NCBI GenBank assembly: GCA_003427395.1
Contig: BFEA01000234.1
Location: 60,991 to 98,939 of the forward strand
Reading direction: 5' to 3'
DNA from: Chara braunii
Taxonomy: Eukaryota > Streptophyta > Charophyceae > Charales > Characeae
Length of the DNA: 37,949 nucleotides
The position numbers and the translations under genes are program-made. Positions 17,792-29,188 of this stretch are shown here, piece after piece (positions within the stretch are counted from its first letter, which is position 1; the number at the start of each line of letters is the position of its first letter). The notes beneath the pieces are model-generated. The model was not told the origin of the DNA, searched no databases, and saw only the letters and a program-made list of their open reading frames with translations.

Positions 17792-20700
17792 CTACGACTT
17801 AAGCCACGGGGAAATGACCATTTCGCCCTCCAGGGTTACTGCCGCCAGCATGTTGTCCCTTGCCCAAGTGACCAGGAACCAGTGCCTTCCTCTGGAAGTT
17901 CGCCACCTTGCTGCTCGCCTTACCCAATCGACCTGGATCATCGTCCGTATCCATACTTTGATTTTTTGGATCAGGGAGGAGTCGTTGGTCCATTCCGCAT
18001 GGAATAGGATCTTGTTCCTATACTCCCAGATGACCCAAATGATGACTGAACGAATGGCCTGGGCAACATAGCCCCTTCCTTTGAGCTTAAACCAGGTTTC
18101 AGGGATCCTTCCATACATCGCCCAGTCTTCGTCCCATGCTACGATGGGCCCCACAAATTCGAACCAGTGAGTCTCCCACCACTTCCAAATGCAATGCGAG
18201 GCTGGGCATGCCCAGAAGAGGTGCTGCAGAGTTTCTTCCTGTCTTCGCCCACAGCGTCGACCTTTGGTTTCTATCTCCATGCCCTTCTCGAAGAGCCAAA
18301 CTGAGCTTGGTACTGCAGAGTGGGAGATCAGCCACAACAACCCTGAGAGCTTCAAGGAAGGGAGAGAAGGGAGCTGAGCCCATAGTGTTCGAAGATGTCC
18401 ATCGGAGATGGGCGTTACCACAGTGCTGTGTCTATTGGTTCGGTTAGCCACCTCAACAGGCAGGGCATTGGAGTTGCCAAGCATTGTTCGACCTAGATGG
18501 GTCGAATGTTGCGAAAGGTATCTCCTTTGTCCTGTGGGGAGCTTCCAATATTTGGCTTGAGGGTCGATTATTTGCTGTCTCACTGGTCTCCCTGCCAGCA
18601 GTAGCTGATGTACACATTGGTTAGGATCTCTTGAGCTGGTGGCAACTCGTATTAGTTGTAGATTGTCGAGTTCCTGGATGGAGATCGCCCCTTGCAGTTG
18701 CAAATTGGCAGCAGTGAGGTGAGCAGGGGTCTGTCATTCCTCTGCCTGCCACGTGCCATCTTCCTGCTGTTCTGTGATCCGTATGGCCGAGTAATGTTCC
18801 ACACTCTCCGGATTCCGGTACCATTCTCCTTCCACAGGCCTTGGCGCCATGAGCTTTTCCTTCCAGTCTTGCGGAATCGCTTCCACTAACAACTGTCTCC
18901 TTTCCTGGACGAAATGCAGATTGCCCACTATCTGTTTCAAACCGTCGGTGGATATCCAATCTTTCTCCCCTTCTTCCCACAAATCCTCAATCCGCACAGT
19001 ACCTTTCTCTACCCACCTCCTGCCAAAGTTGTCTGGCGCAGCGGTTGCTGGGAAGACCTCTCCTGCTGTGTTCGTGATCTGCGGGTTGTCAAACAGTAAT
19101 TGTCGCGATACCTCCTCCTGTGTCATTGGCTCCTTATGGTATGGTGGGGTAAGGGCTCGCCACGCAACCCAACAGGCTCTTGCCATTGGTGAGCTCAGAT
19201 GTCTTCGTGTCATTGAGGGCATGAAGACGCAGGCCCAGACATCCTGCCTTCTCGTTACAGAGAGTTCCTGCTGCAAGATATATTCCAGCACTGGGAACCA
19301 TGCACGACGCTCTGTTTGCAGCGCTGCTTTGACCAGCCACTTCATGAGCGGGGCCAAGCTTTGGCTTTCCGGGTCGAGGACTCCCAGACCTCCGTCGTCC
19401 TTTGGTGCAGTCACCTTAGCCCATGCACACTTGGAGATATAGCGTTGACCCTCTTGCGCTGCTGGCTTCCACAGATATCTGGTTGCAGCAGCTACAATTT
19501 GCTTGAGTGTCGGTTTAGAAATCAGGAAGATTGCGGCAGCGAACCAGAGTTGTGCAAAAACAAGGGAGGTGGTGATCATGGCCCTTTTAAAGAGTGAAAG
19601 CCCAATAGCAATGATACATCTTTGCAGGCTTGCTTGCGTTTTTGCAGTCAAGATGGAGTCTTGCTTGAGTCGTGCATCCTGCAGGCCCACCTGGACACCC
19701 AAATACCGCTTTGAGATGGTGGTGGGGATGCACTTCATACCCCAGTCTTGTCCCTGTAGGTCATTTCTGCCTGGGAGGAAGTATACAGACTTACCCCAGT
19801 TGAACTGTGCCTCGGACAGCTTTGCGTACTGGTCCAAAATGAGCTTAGCCTCCTGCATTGACTGTGGGGTCGCCTCCATAACGAGTAAGAGGTCATCAGC
19901 TATCGCTCCTGTTAGCAGACGGTCTTGTATCCCCAAGTCTAACCCTTGTATACGCGGAGAGGCTCGGAGGGCGTTGAGAAATACCTCCATTTGTAAGGCG
20001 AAGAGGAGTGAAACTAATGGACATCCTTGTCTCAGCGAGCGCATGAGCGAGAAGGATGGAGACAAAAAGTCGTTGACGCTAACAGTGGCAGTGGAGTCAG
20101 CGTAAAGTTCCTTCACCCAACAGCGGTACATCGGACCGAAGCCAGTGTGTTCCAATGTTGCCAGGACAAAGGACTAATTAACGTTGTCATAGGCCTTCTC
20201 TAGATCCAACATGGCCACTATGACTTGCCACTGTTCCCTTTGAATTATCTCCAATGCGCCCACGGTCATCATAATATTCTCGGCAATGGACCGTCCCTGT
20301 ACAAAAGCACCTTGGTCAGTATGGATCAGATCTCGGAGAAGGGGGGCCAGCCGCCTGGCCAGTACCTTGGCCAGTATCTTATATGAGACATTAAGTCTGG
20401 AAATAGGGCGCCAGTTACGCACGTTGCTTTTGTCCCCTTTTTTGTAGATCAGTGTTATAATCCCAGCTTCATGTCTTCAGTTAACCTACCCCCCTCTTTG
20501 GTCCGGTTATAGAGCCGAAGCAAGATGGGCCCTATGTGGGGCCAAAGTGCTTCGTAGAACTCTACAGGCAGCCCTTCTGATCCCGGGCTCTTGCCCCTTG
20601 CCATGCTCTTGACCGCCTCCCAGAGCTCTTCAAGTGTGATTGGCTGGTCCAAATTGTCCCTGCACTCTTGCGAAATGCCCACTCGGGTGTGCTGCCACAA

Positions 20701-22044
20701 GTTATGCTCTACCATCAATTCTTGCAGTGTCTGATCAGGCTGACGCCGAGAGGTGAGTATATCGTTAAAGTAAGTGAGTGCATAATCACCCATGGCCTCG
20801 GAATCCTTAGCTACAGGTGCCTCTAGGTGAAATGGGTGTTGGAGTTCCCTCATCAACGCATGCGAACGTGGCGGGCATAGTCGTTGGAAGGTCTCCTTGG
20901 TCATACGGTCCCCCGTTTGCATCCCTCTTTCCTGTGCTCGCTTGGCCCATAGGATTTGCTGCTGAATCTGCAGCTCCTCCAACTGCTGCAGCGCCTGGTT
21001 TCTTCTGCGTTGCCAATATAGCTCTGCTAGGGGATTCAATTCCAGCTCCACTTCCGCCTCTTCAACCTTCCATCTACACTCCTGTTCTTGCTGTCTCCTT
21101 GCTCTCGCTTGGACTCTTGAGAAGACATCCAGGGCCCTCGTCACCATCCGGAAGCCCACCTGCATCCACTCTTCCTCCGTTGTGAACCAGTCCTTTGTTT
21201 GTTGCCAATCCCTCCAATGTGCCTCCACCCATTGCAGAACTTCTGGGGTGTTAAGCAGCTCCGTATTCAATCGAAAAGTTCCTGTTCCTCTGATCAGGTC
21301 ATCCGCCAACTTGAAAGCAGCTACTAGCGGCCTATGGTCTGAGAGGTACTCAATGTAGCATTCCACAGTTGTGAGAGCTTCCCACGCCGCTCCCTTGGCC
21401 AGCAGCAGGTCCAAACTTCTCTTTGGTGGTAGGCGGTCGCCTGTTTGCTGTGAAGAGAACCATGTATAGCCTGCCTCGAGTGGGTGGGTTGTCCTGAATG
21501 TGTCCACCAACTGTTGTTGTTCCATTAAGTTGGACAGTGTCACTGCGTCTGCCTTCCTGGGTGCTACTTCTGGCCCTGGGGAATCCAGCCCTGGAGTAAG
21601 CACCACGTTAAAATCACCTGCAAGAATAAGGTTCTGCGCCGATGGGATGATGGCTGGCAATTTCTCCAGGAAGGACCTTCGCTCCGCTGGTTCAGACGGT
21701 ACGTAAACGGTCATGAGAACCCAGTCTTCTGCACCCAACTGAATTCTAACCCAGGCCCAGTGTTCCCAAATGTTTGCATCATGTTCCAGGATTTCCGCCT
21801 CAAGATCCCTGTGTATCAGAATAGTGCTGCCTCCTCTTGTTCCGTCCGCCGGCGCCCATGTCTGAGGTCCTCTCCACCATCCTGCGAGTTGCTGCAGCTT
21901 CCCTTCGTCCAACTTGGTTTCCTGCAAGAAACAGACTTGTATCTTATGCTTGTGCAGCCAGGTTTTAAGTCTGGCTTTCTTGTGCTTGGGGGTCGAGTCC
22001 CCAAGGCCTCGCACATTCCATGTTGTGATCTTAAGGTTGGGCAT
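17792..22044 (-). pseudogene. LINE B ORF2 pseudogene: endonuclease, reverse transcriptase, zf-RVT-like C-terminus
   Basis: The ATG at 22044 (PNLKITTWNVRGLG) overlaps ORF1 by 14 nt. The endonuclease is complete by motif: WNVRGLG, FLQETK, AGDFNVVL (residues about 143-146), YLSDHRP (about 235). The RT region shows KSPGSEGLPVEFY, then a frameshift near 20440, IYKKGDKSNVRNWRPISRLN, DQGAFVQGRSI, the motif-A strand LDLEKAYDNV, LRQGCPLV, and the active box AIADDLLLV, where Ile replaces the usual Phe/Tyr. The C-terminus has CGRRQEETLQHLFWACP (C at 18253), a zf-RVT signature. In-frame stops lie near 20172 and 18731. The enzyme would nick target DNA and copy LINE RNA in the nucleus. This copy is broken by one frameshift and two stops. 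Confidence 0.92.
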
Positions 22045-24747
22045 CCGGTGTTGCTGAGGCGACTGAGTCTTGGATCCGCAGCGTCCCTTCGGCTTGTTGT
22101 CTGGCTGCTGTCTTCTGTCTTCTCGCTGCTTCTGCTTCTGCAAGACTGGCCCATGGTGCCAGGAGCATGTTTCGGAAGGCCGGAGAGTTGGGATGTTTGT
22201 CTGTGGCCAATGAGCAGGAGAAGTCTGTTACTATTTTGGCATTGACGTCAGTGGTGAGGAGGATCTCCTGAGGTTCTTCCGTTGCTGTGCTCGCAAGCCA
22301 TGAGGAGGGCAACCACACCACTCCCTGAGTGGCTAACGAGGTCGCTGTATCCAAGGTAATCTTCGCATCCAGCACTCCTATCGAGAAGTGCCAGCTACCT
22401 CCAAGTGTTGCTGCCACAGTTTTCCTGCCTATCCTCACCCCTGGCACCAGTCGGAAGGGGAACCGGTCAGCAATAAAAGTGGTTGCTGCAGACTTCACAG
22501 CCTCTTTGGTGGTCGGAGAGGCATTAACGGCCACCGTAGGAATTGCCAGTTGTCCTTGATCAGTTCTCTTGGCCATGAACTTGGTGCCTTGAGGTGTTAA
22601 CATACAGCATAGCTGGATAAGTTGATGACTGACAGTTCCAACAGCTGGTCCCCCATTGGAGAGCTGGGTCGTTGACAACTCTGCAGAGGCCGTTGCTGTT
22701 GGCTGTAGACGTGCAGTACCCACTGCGTGTGTCTGGTGAGCTGCCCCTGGCGTTATAGGGATGGAGAAAAAATCGACCTCCCCCTCGTCTTCCTCTTGTG
22801 TGGTCAGCCCGTCCCCATCTTCGTTAATCCTTCTCTGCTTCATAGGAGTGCGCAGGACTGGTCTGACATCCCTCATAGTGGCGTCTGTCATGATTGGTCT
22901 GTTTGGCCCTACTCCTTCGCCGCCTGCCAAGCCATCATTTCTCCCCTCGGATTGTTCAACAGCTCGTGGCTGCAGTTGGTCGATGCCCTGGTTTCCCGAT
23001 AGAAGCACTTGCGGCTCATAAGTTGAATTAAGGTAAGTTCTGAAGTGCTGTGTGGGCACTGTCTGCTGCGTGGTACTTGGGCCAGCTGTCATCATGGCCT
23101 GAGTGGTCTGATGGCTTGCTGAGGGTGTGGAGAAAGTGAGATCATTAGGAGAGGGTGTCTGTCGTTGTGTCGGGATTTGGGTGGAGTCTTGAGGGGGTCG
23201 GATTGTGCCCCATGAATCTCTGTGCCGTGCGTGTTCCTGCCCTACGTTGAGGTTGGAAGGTGCCGGGTGGTTCTGGCCGATTGCTGGGCGACTGGGGAAG
23301 TTGGAGCCCTGTGTAGCCCCCTGGGTTTGGTGAATTGTGCCTGTGAGCTGAAGAGGGGGAGGAGGTAGTGCAGCTTGGATGGTGATGAGTGGGGGGGATC
23401 TGAGAAGGCCATGGGCATGCGTGGCAGCATGTGTGTGTGGGGTCGATGGGGGACGTGGGAGACCGGGGGGTTGCTGCTGCTGGACGGCTCACATGTGTGT
23501 GTGGGGTCGATGGGGGACGTGGGAGACCGGGGGGTTGCTGCTGCTGGACAGCCGGCTGAGCCGGGTGGTTGGGGATGGTGGGGAGGCCCAATTGGATGGG
23601 TAGTGGGCACAAGCTTCGCGTTTCGTATGGCACGATGGCATGGGATGCGGTTGTGACTGACGGATGTGGGGCTCTCGGATTTTGTACCGTGAGACCGGAA
23701 CAAGGCAAGGGCTGAAGGAGGTTGTGTTGTGAAGGAAATGGTTGAACGGGTGCTGCGGGTTGGGGGGGGGGTGGTGCTGGATTGGGTTGGGGTGCGGCAG
23801 GGCCAGGCCCTCGTGCTCTCCCTTGCTGTCTTCCCTGCTCTCCTCCTTGGGTGCGACCCCGTCCTCTACCTCTACTCCTCCTTCCCTGCGGCATCGGTTC
23901 GTTAAAACGCGGGCACTCCGGGTCAAATTCGTCGTGGTACCACCACAGGCATTTTTGACAAAACGGAGTGTCCAGATTGGCGAACTGTACACGCATCTCC
24001 TGTCCTGTCGGTCTCCGTAAGGCCACCCATTCCATGAAGGTTACCCTCACCCCCGGTTACACAGTCAATCTTAACATTGCCTAAGCGAGGTTCATCAGCC
24101 CTTCTGTCTGGCGGGTGCATCGTTATGATTGGGCCCATCAGCTGCTCTACTGCATTACGAAGGGAGAACAGAGCTCCCAACGGCACTCGCAAGGCTATAA
24201 TGCGGAATCTCGCTGCGGCTTTTGAGTCTCGCAGTTCGTTCAATTCTTGTTGAGTCATCCATGGTCGAAACGTGACCTTGATCGGGCCCTGTCTCGAGGG
24301 GATGAAATCCTCGCCCTTGGTTATCATCCATTGGGCGATCCTTGCTGTGCGAGCAACGTAAGATAGGATGTTTGGGCCTTCCCCGTGAGTACGCCCCCGT
24401 TTTTGTCAGGGATTAATCGCTGAGTCCTGAACCCACGCGTCCTCATAAATTCTGATAAACTGTTCTCTTTGAGCAACTGATAAATTGGCCGACCTGGCAT
24501 CGAAAATTACGATGACTGTCCTATCCTTGAGCCATGCTAAGGTCGCTGTGTCTACCTCCTCACTCAGGTTCAGGTAGCCTATCCCATCAGAGATCTCGAT
24601 GTCCCCGTGTGAGAATGTGGTTTCGGGGAATAACCCGTCGTCGTAGCATGAATCAAGCAAGGTGTGAATACGTGCCATGTCTTCATTGGAGATGGCAGGG
24701 ACAGCAGCCTGCGTCCTCGAGGGGCCCGCTTCCCCATTGGAGGCCAT
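22031..24747 (-). pseudogene. LINE B ORF1 pseudogene (DUF4283-like region, CX2CX4HX6C knuckle, Pro-rich linker, C-terminal domain)
   Basis: The ATG at 24747 reads ASNGEAGPSRTQAAV, then MARIHTLLDSCYDDGLFPE. A TGA at 24406-24408 interrupts a segment that continues in frame as QKRGRTHGEGPNILSYVART and VTFRPWMTQQELNELRD, closely matching LINE A. A one-base frame change near a C run at 24050 leads into FMEWVALRRPTGQEMRVQFA and the knuckle FCQKCLWWYHDEFDPECP. An Arg/Gly stretch and a long Pro/Gln/His-rich linker follow. A 64-bp tandem duplication (23428-23549) shifts the frame again, and downstream the shifted frame is fully open to the TAA at 22031, ending in a C-terminal domain of about 200 residues. 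It would bind LINE RNA. Confidence 0.88.
23428..23549. repeat. Two identical 58-bp copies, period 64, inside LINE B ORF1
   Basis: 23428-23485 and 23492-23549 are identical, separated by 6 bp. Because 64 is not a multiple of three, the duplication moves the downstream ORF1 into another frame, exactly the frame that is open to the ORF1 stop. Confidence 0.95.
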
Positions 24748-25779
24748 AACACCGTGTTTGACACCGTGGTAAAGGTTTTGGGGGGTAAGGTTAAGCACCT
24801 GTGATTTTGGGAGGAGGGGGGTAGGAAGAAATCAAGGAGGGCCTCAGAGTCGGGGGCTTTGTCAGATCAATTGTCTCTATTTACCCTCGGAGAGGATGAT
24901 TAATCCTTACGGAACGCATACAAATGGTAGGGGGGCTAGATTCTCGTCGTCCGTTGCTGAGTGGATACGTACGTGCTGTTATCTGTTCACCGAGACAGCA
25001 GCTCGCTATTAACCGAGACCTGTTACGAAAATAACGGCTGTACTAGATAACCCCAATATCTCGGTGAGCGCTCCGAACGAGATCATTCCTGGTCGGGCGG
25101 TAAGTTCGATACCAAGATCAATTCGTGAGGCCTTTGTTGCGCGCGGGAGTGAAGCAGAGGCGGCAAACCGCCGTCTGTTCCTCTTCTGCCTACCCCTGCC
25201 CTGTTCCGGGGACTACAGGTTGACTTTAACAGGTGATTGCAAAGGAGCCGACATGATTCGTGGGGACGGTGCGTTGGGTCAGTTCTCTACCGATAGGAGG
25301 AGATCGCAAGTGGCGTAGGTGGGTTAAGTCGTGGAGCGGGTTAGGACTGAGGCAGGAAGGGAGGAAAGAGAAAAAGTGGAGGGAAGATCGTCGGGATAAC
25401 CTATAGGCTTTAGTTGCCCACAGGGGAAACCCTAATCCTCTCTGTGTGTTTGACGTACACTAGCCGGCGTTGACCGCATCAAAGACAGGGCGCTCAGGCA
25501 TGTTACTCATTAAAGGAGAAAGTTCACACGTCTGATTCTGACTTACCAATCGTCTCCATGTCTCCGTGATTCGTTGACGCCTCAGGTTGACTCGGCTATG
25601 AAAGCCGAGAGAGATGGTTGGACGACGACCGCTTCGTTCAGCTGCGTGCCGAAGTGGAGGCTGGTAAGACCGGGCCTCCCGGACCGGTAACGCTGCGGCT
25701 GAGCGCTCCGCGCCGGCCGAACGCCTCTCCCCGCCTCGCTGCACTACTCTCGAAATCGGCCTTCAGAATTTCACATCGG
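24748..25779. other. No gene recognised right of LINE B
   Basis: The left part is presumably LINE B 5' UTR. The remainder shows no recognisable ORF or repeat. An 84-codon open frame at 25064-25318 has no identifiable features. Confidence 0.5.
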
Positions 25780-25859
25780 AGGGCCTGTGTACCGAAAACC
25801 AGAAAAAGTCCGAAAACCAGAAAAAGGTATCGGCGTGGGCGCCTTCCACAAATTATCCC
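25780..25859. mobile_element. Right-end fragment of the Mutator-like MITE family
   Basis: GGCGTGGGCGCCTTC followed by AATTATCCC (ending 25859) matches the right terminus of MITE copy 1, and GGGCCTGTGTACC at its left matches the subterminal part. The material between is replaced by an 18-bp unit repeated twice (25792-25809, 25810-25827). No left terminus was found, so this is a deleted remnant. Confidence 0.7.
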
Positions 25860-26193
25860 CTCGAGAGCGCTGTGGGGCCCTATACATCCCAAACGGATGA
25901 ACCTGTCCATTTTCTGTGCGAGATGCGCTTGTTTCGCTTTTCGTTTGGGGTGACACCCTCAAACCGGCGTGATTCCTTGAGCCCACGGCGTCGCTGTAAA
26001 GAGTGAATGCTCCGAGAAAAAAAAAAGAAAAAAAAAGGAAAAGTAAGGAGCGAATGCTATCAGTAAACAGGCGGGCGGAAGGGCGGAAGGTGGCGGAGGA
26101 GCGGTGCGCGTGCAGGCCATAGATCGATTGGAGACTCGGGAGGGCGTGCTGGCGCGTGACGGCAGAGTCGAGTGCGTGGGCAAGCGAGCCAAG

Positions 26194-26252
26194 GTATGTG
26201 TGTGTGTGTCTTTATTTTTGTGTGCGTGTGTTTTGTGTGTGTGTGTTAGTTT

Positions 26253-26294
<42 letters not shown>

Positions 26295-26295
26295 C
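26194..26295. repeat. (GT)n followed by (GA)n compound microsatellite
   Basis: Interrupted GT runs pass directly into a GA run, ending near 26295. Confidence 0.95.
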
Positions 26296-26462
26296 GAGAT
26301 CCGCTCCCCTTTGGCCTTGCTTGTTCCGCTGTCTTTTGCATTCCACTCGAGTCTTCCTCATGCGCTTGTCTGCCCTATAATGCATAGACAGACCACCTTG
26401 TAAGCGACCTACAGGAACATCAAAAGAGTCGCGAAAAGAGTAGGGGTGATTTTTGGAGAAGA

Positions 26463-26477
26463 ATATAGCTTACCTTT

Positions 26478-26548
<71 letters not shown>

Positions 26549-26593
26549 TATAGCTTACCTTCAGTACACACACACAGACACACACACACACAC

Positions 26594-26650
<57 letters not shown>
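26463..26650. repeat. Duplicated compound (AC)n(AG)n microsatellite with a shared leader
   Basis: ATATAGCTTACCTT(T/C)AGTAC precedes an AC run and an AG run, and the whole arrangement occurs twice (about 26464 and 26547). A third AGCTTAC follows the final AG run at 26645. This suggests unequal exchange of the whole leader-plus-repeat block. Confidence 0.9.
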
Positions 26651-26652
<2 letters not shown>

Positions 26653-26907
26653 GGACTTTACCAAGTGGTAAGTACAGCCATCACAAGAGAGAGATCATCG
26701 AATTTAATCCCGCAGTACGAGCCTTTCCCATGGAACTTAGGTTGATTGGTGGTGGGGAGGGGGGAGGGTTGAGTAGTGGGAACTAACATATTACAAGACC
26801 GCAGGGTAGAGTTGAAGAATTTTTTACCTCAGTTGTTTCGCTCTCGTTTGTCTTGCGTTTCTTTTTCTTTTTCTTTTTTCATTTTTGCGGTTCGGGGCAT
26901 GATTTAC

Positions 26908-27234
26908 CCGCCGGTAGAATTTTGAGTGGGAAAAAAAAACGGAAAAGTCATCGAACCTTCCCGCACGAAACCTTTCCCCCCGATCTGGGAAAAAGGTGCG
27001 GCAGGGCCCAGAATCAATTTGGGCGTCATGTTTGCACGCTGCAAAACACTTTCCCGCCATTTTTACACAGCGGCCGCCGCGGGCCTTTACCTGCCCAACC
27101 AGGGTGCAAAAATGACAGCAAAAATGATTTTGGGACCTGCCGCAGTTTTTTCCCCACTTGGGGTGAAATGGATACGAAGGTTTCGTCGCGGGGAGGTTTT
27201 ACGACTTTTCCCAAAAAACAAACTTTACCCGCCT
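26908..27234. mobile_element. Fold-back element with long imperfect inverted repeats
   Basis: The left arm (from about 26911, including GAAAAGTCATCGAACC, CCCGCACGAAACC and GGTGCGGCAGGGCCC) is reverse-complementary, with mismatches and small gaps, to the right arm ending near 27234 (including GGACCTGCCGCAG, GAAGGTTTCGTCGCGGGG and ACGACTTTTCCC). Arms are about 130-140 bp around a short centre near 27070. It is a non-coding MITE-like structure. No target duplication was identified, so its superfamily is unknown. Confidence 0.7.
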
Positions 27235-27505
27235 TCACTTTTACCGTGTTCCCTCGATCACTCTTTTTTTTTTTTTTTGTGTGTGTGTATACCCCCCCTC
27301 GTTTCCTTGTCGTCCCTATCCGTGAGTCTCAGAGTGAATGAACGAGTGGTCACTGGATCTCTGGACAGGACGATGCTTTTCTTCTAGTTAATTACTAATT
27401 AGTAATTAATCGTTTTTTAATCAATTATTTACTGGCTGTTACATAAGAAAAACCTAGGTGATTACTAATTATTGATCAATTCGTTTATTCTTTTTCTTTT
27501 TCTGT

Positions 27506-27558
<53 letters not shown>

Positions 27559-28217
27559 CTTTTTTTTACTCTAAACTTCTGTTTGTTTTACCTTCAACTA
27601 CCTTCTCCTAAGACTATCTAGAGGGGACCCCTGCAAGCATAGTTTTCCTCTCTCTGTGAAGGGGAGATTTCATGTTCCCCCTTGCCCCTAATGGTTAGGG
27701 TATAGGGTAAGGGCCGCCAGTGGGGGTCTGTATGTCAATCTGTTTTCTGTATCGGATTCCAAAACCCTTATTTTGGTATCATTAATAATTTAAACCCGAA
27801 ACCCTCCCTGAACCCTACTTGACTCCTGCGAGCAACGGCGCCACCTGTCGCNCCGCCAGTGGGGGTCTGGCTAACACAAAGACCGAGACCTGCCAGTAGC
27901 TGTGCCTCCCTTTCTCATCGTCCCCCACCCTTCATCGAGTATCAGCAGAGGCTATGGCCAACACTCTCCCACACACCACACACAACCCACTCGCGCTCGG
28001 TCATAGGTTCAATTTTTTTTATTTTTTTTTTTCACGTAAATGGAACTCATATATTGCAAACTTCAATTGACGAGGAGCCGGTTTAGCTTAGTCTAAACTA
28101 GCAAAATAAAATGAATTCCCGAAACGAAATAAAACCAGACACACTGTCCACACCAACCAAATCTACTACTATAGACCCAAGGAGCAGAGTGACCCCCTCA
28201 TCTCTCACTGTCTGAAA
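27235..28217. other. Low-complexity and AT-rich region without genes
   Basis: It contains a perfect 22-bp palindrome (27388-27409), a T run of 40 (27519-27558), and the motif CCGCCAGTGGGGGTCTG at about 27714 and 27854. There is also an ambiguous base at 27852. No gene recognised. The T run could be the tail of a lost minus-strand retroelement, but no coding remnant lies beside it. Confidence 0.55.
27388..27409. repeat. Perfect 22-bp AT palindrome
   Basis: TTAATTACTAA followed immediately by its reverse complement TTAGTAATTAA. A related GATTACTAATTATTGATC lies near 27460, so the block may be a degenerate inverted repeat pair. Confidence 0.92.
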
Positions 28218-29095
28218 CACTGTGAAGAGCCTGAGCTGCCAAGACGGGTTTCTCACCAGGCACCCAATGGATACATCTCAAGTTTGCTTTTCACCGGTTC
28301 TCTCTTTCCTCCCGGCCAGTAGCGTTCCCACTGCCCTCGTCACACTCCCACTGTTCAAGGTGGCACCACTACTATTAGTTCCGTGGACTTCACTCTGAGC
28401 TACTCTAAATTACTTCCCCCTTCTGTTGATCAATTTGGGCAAGAGCCTTCACAGAACAACTGCAGACCTATCAACTACATACCTTGCCCCCAATGGTTGT
28501 ATCCAGGCAAGCTTCTCATCCTTACTGCCCAAAGCACTGTAAAGAGCCTGAGCTGCCGAGACGGGTTTCCCACCATGCACGCAATTGATACACCTCAAGT
28601 GTGCTCTTCACCAGCTCTCTCTTTCCTCCCTACCAGTAGCGTTCCCACTGCCCTTGACCCACTCTCACTGCTCAAGGTGGCACCGCTACTAGTGGCTCCG
28701 TGACGTTCGCCCTGAACTACTCTAAGTTACTTCCCTCTTCTATTTGTGCACTACTACCGCGACCTTCTCGAAGCAACTGCAGACATATCAACTAAATTTC
28801 TTATCCATCATGGTTCCCTCAGCTCTATCAGGGCAACCTTTCCATCCTCACTGTCCACAACACTGTAAAGAGCTTGAGCTGCCAAGACGGGTTTCCCACC
28901 ACGCACCCAATGGATACACCTCAAGTTTGCTCTTCACCGGTTCTCTCTTTCCTCCCTACCAGTAGCGTTCCCACTGCCCCTTGTCCCACTCTCACTGCCC
29001 AAGGTGGCACCGCTACTGGTGGCCCCATAAGTTTCACCCTGAACCATTCAGGAATTACTTCCTCTCTCATCTTTAAGCTGCTGCAGCCACGTTAA
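28218..29095. repeat. Three tandem copies of a ~320-bp repeat
   Basis: CACTG(T)(G/A)AAGAGC(C/T)TGAGCTGCC recurs at 28218, 28535 and 28861, spacings of 317 and 326 bp. Each copy continues with AAGACGGGTTT-type sequence, TGCTCTTCACC, CTCTTTCCTCCC, CAGTAGCGTTCCCACTGCCC and CAAGGTGGCACC. The first two-thirds of each unit are well conserved and the last third less so. The open frames across them differ in frame, so coding is unlikely. This is satellite-like. Confidence 0.9.
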
Positions 29096-29188
29096 TCGAC
29101 CGGGAAGACTGGCACGTGCTCTCTGCAGCGCTGTTTCGCGCTTGCACTAGAACAAGTTACCTAACTAGGGTAACTCAGTCAACTCTAA

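Larger units (their letters stand above)
17331..24747 (-). mobile_element. LINE B: near full-length L1-type non-LTR retrotransposon
   Basis: Read on the minus strand: ORF1 (24747-22031), overlapping ORF2 (22044-17792), a 3' UTR of about 420 nt, then a poly(A) tail seen as 41 T at 17331-17371 on the plus strand. Domain order is knuckle-bearing ORF1, APE endonuclease, RT, and a C-terminal zf-RVT-like Cys/His motif, with no RNase H seen. This is the plant L1 plan. The true 5' end is to the right of 24747 but is not resolved. No target duplication was found by eye. It carries a handful of stops and frameshifts, so it is inactive but younger or better preserved than LINE A. Confidence 0.92.

Noticed and set aside
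18849-20105. Plus-strand frames of up to 200 codons
   Set aside because: They lie opposite LINE B ORF2, where the minus strand carries clear RT motifs.
17331-25000. Target-site duplication for LINE B
   Set aside because: I compared the flank left of the poly(T) with sequence right of 24747 and saw no convincing direct repeat; the 5' end is not defined.
27519-27558. Tail of another retroelement
   Set aside because: No coding or structural remnant lies next to this T run, so origin cannot be assigned.
28218-29095. CRISPR-like array
   Set aside because: Repeat units are ~320 bp with no short direct-repeat/spacer pattern, and the genome is evidently eukaryotic.
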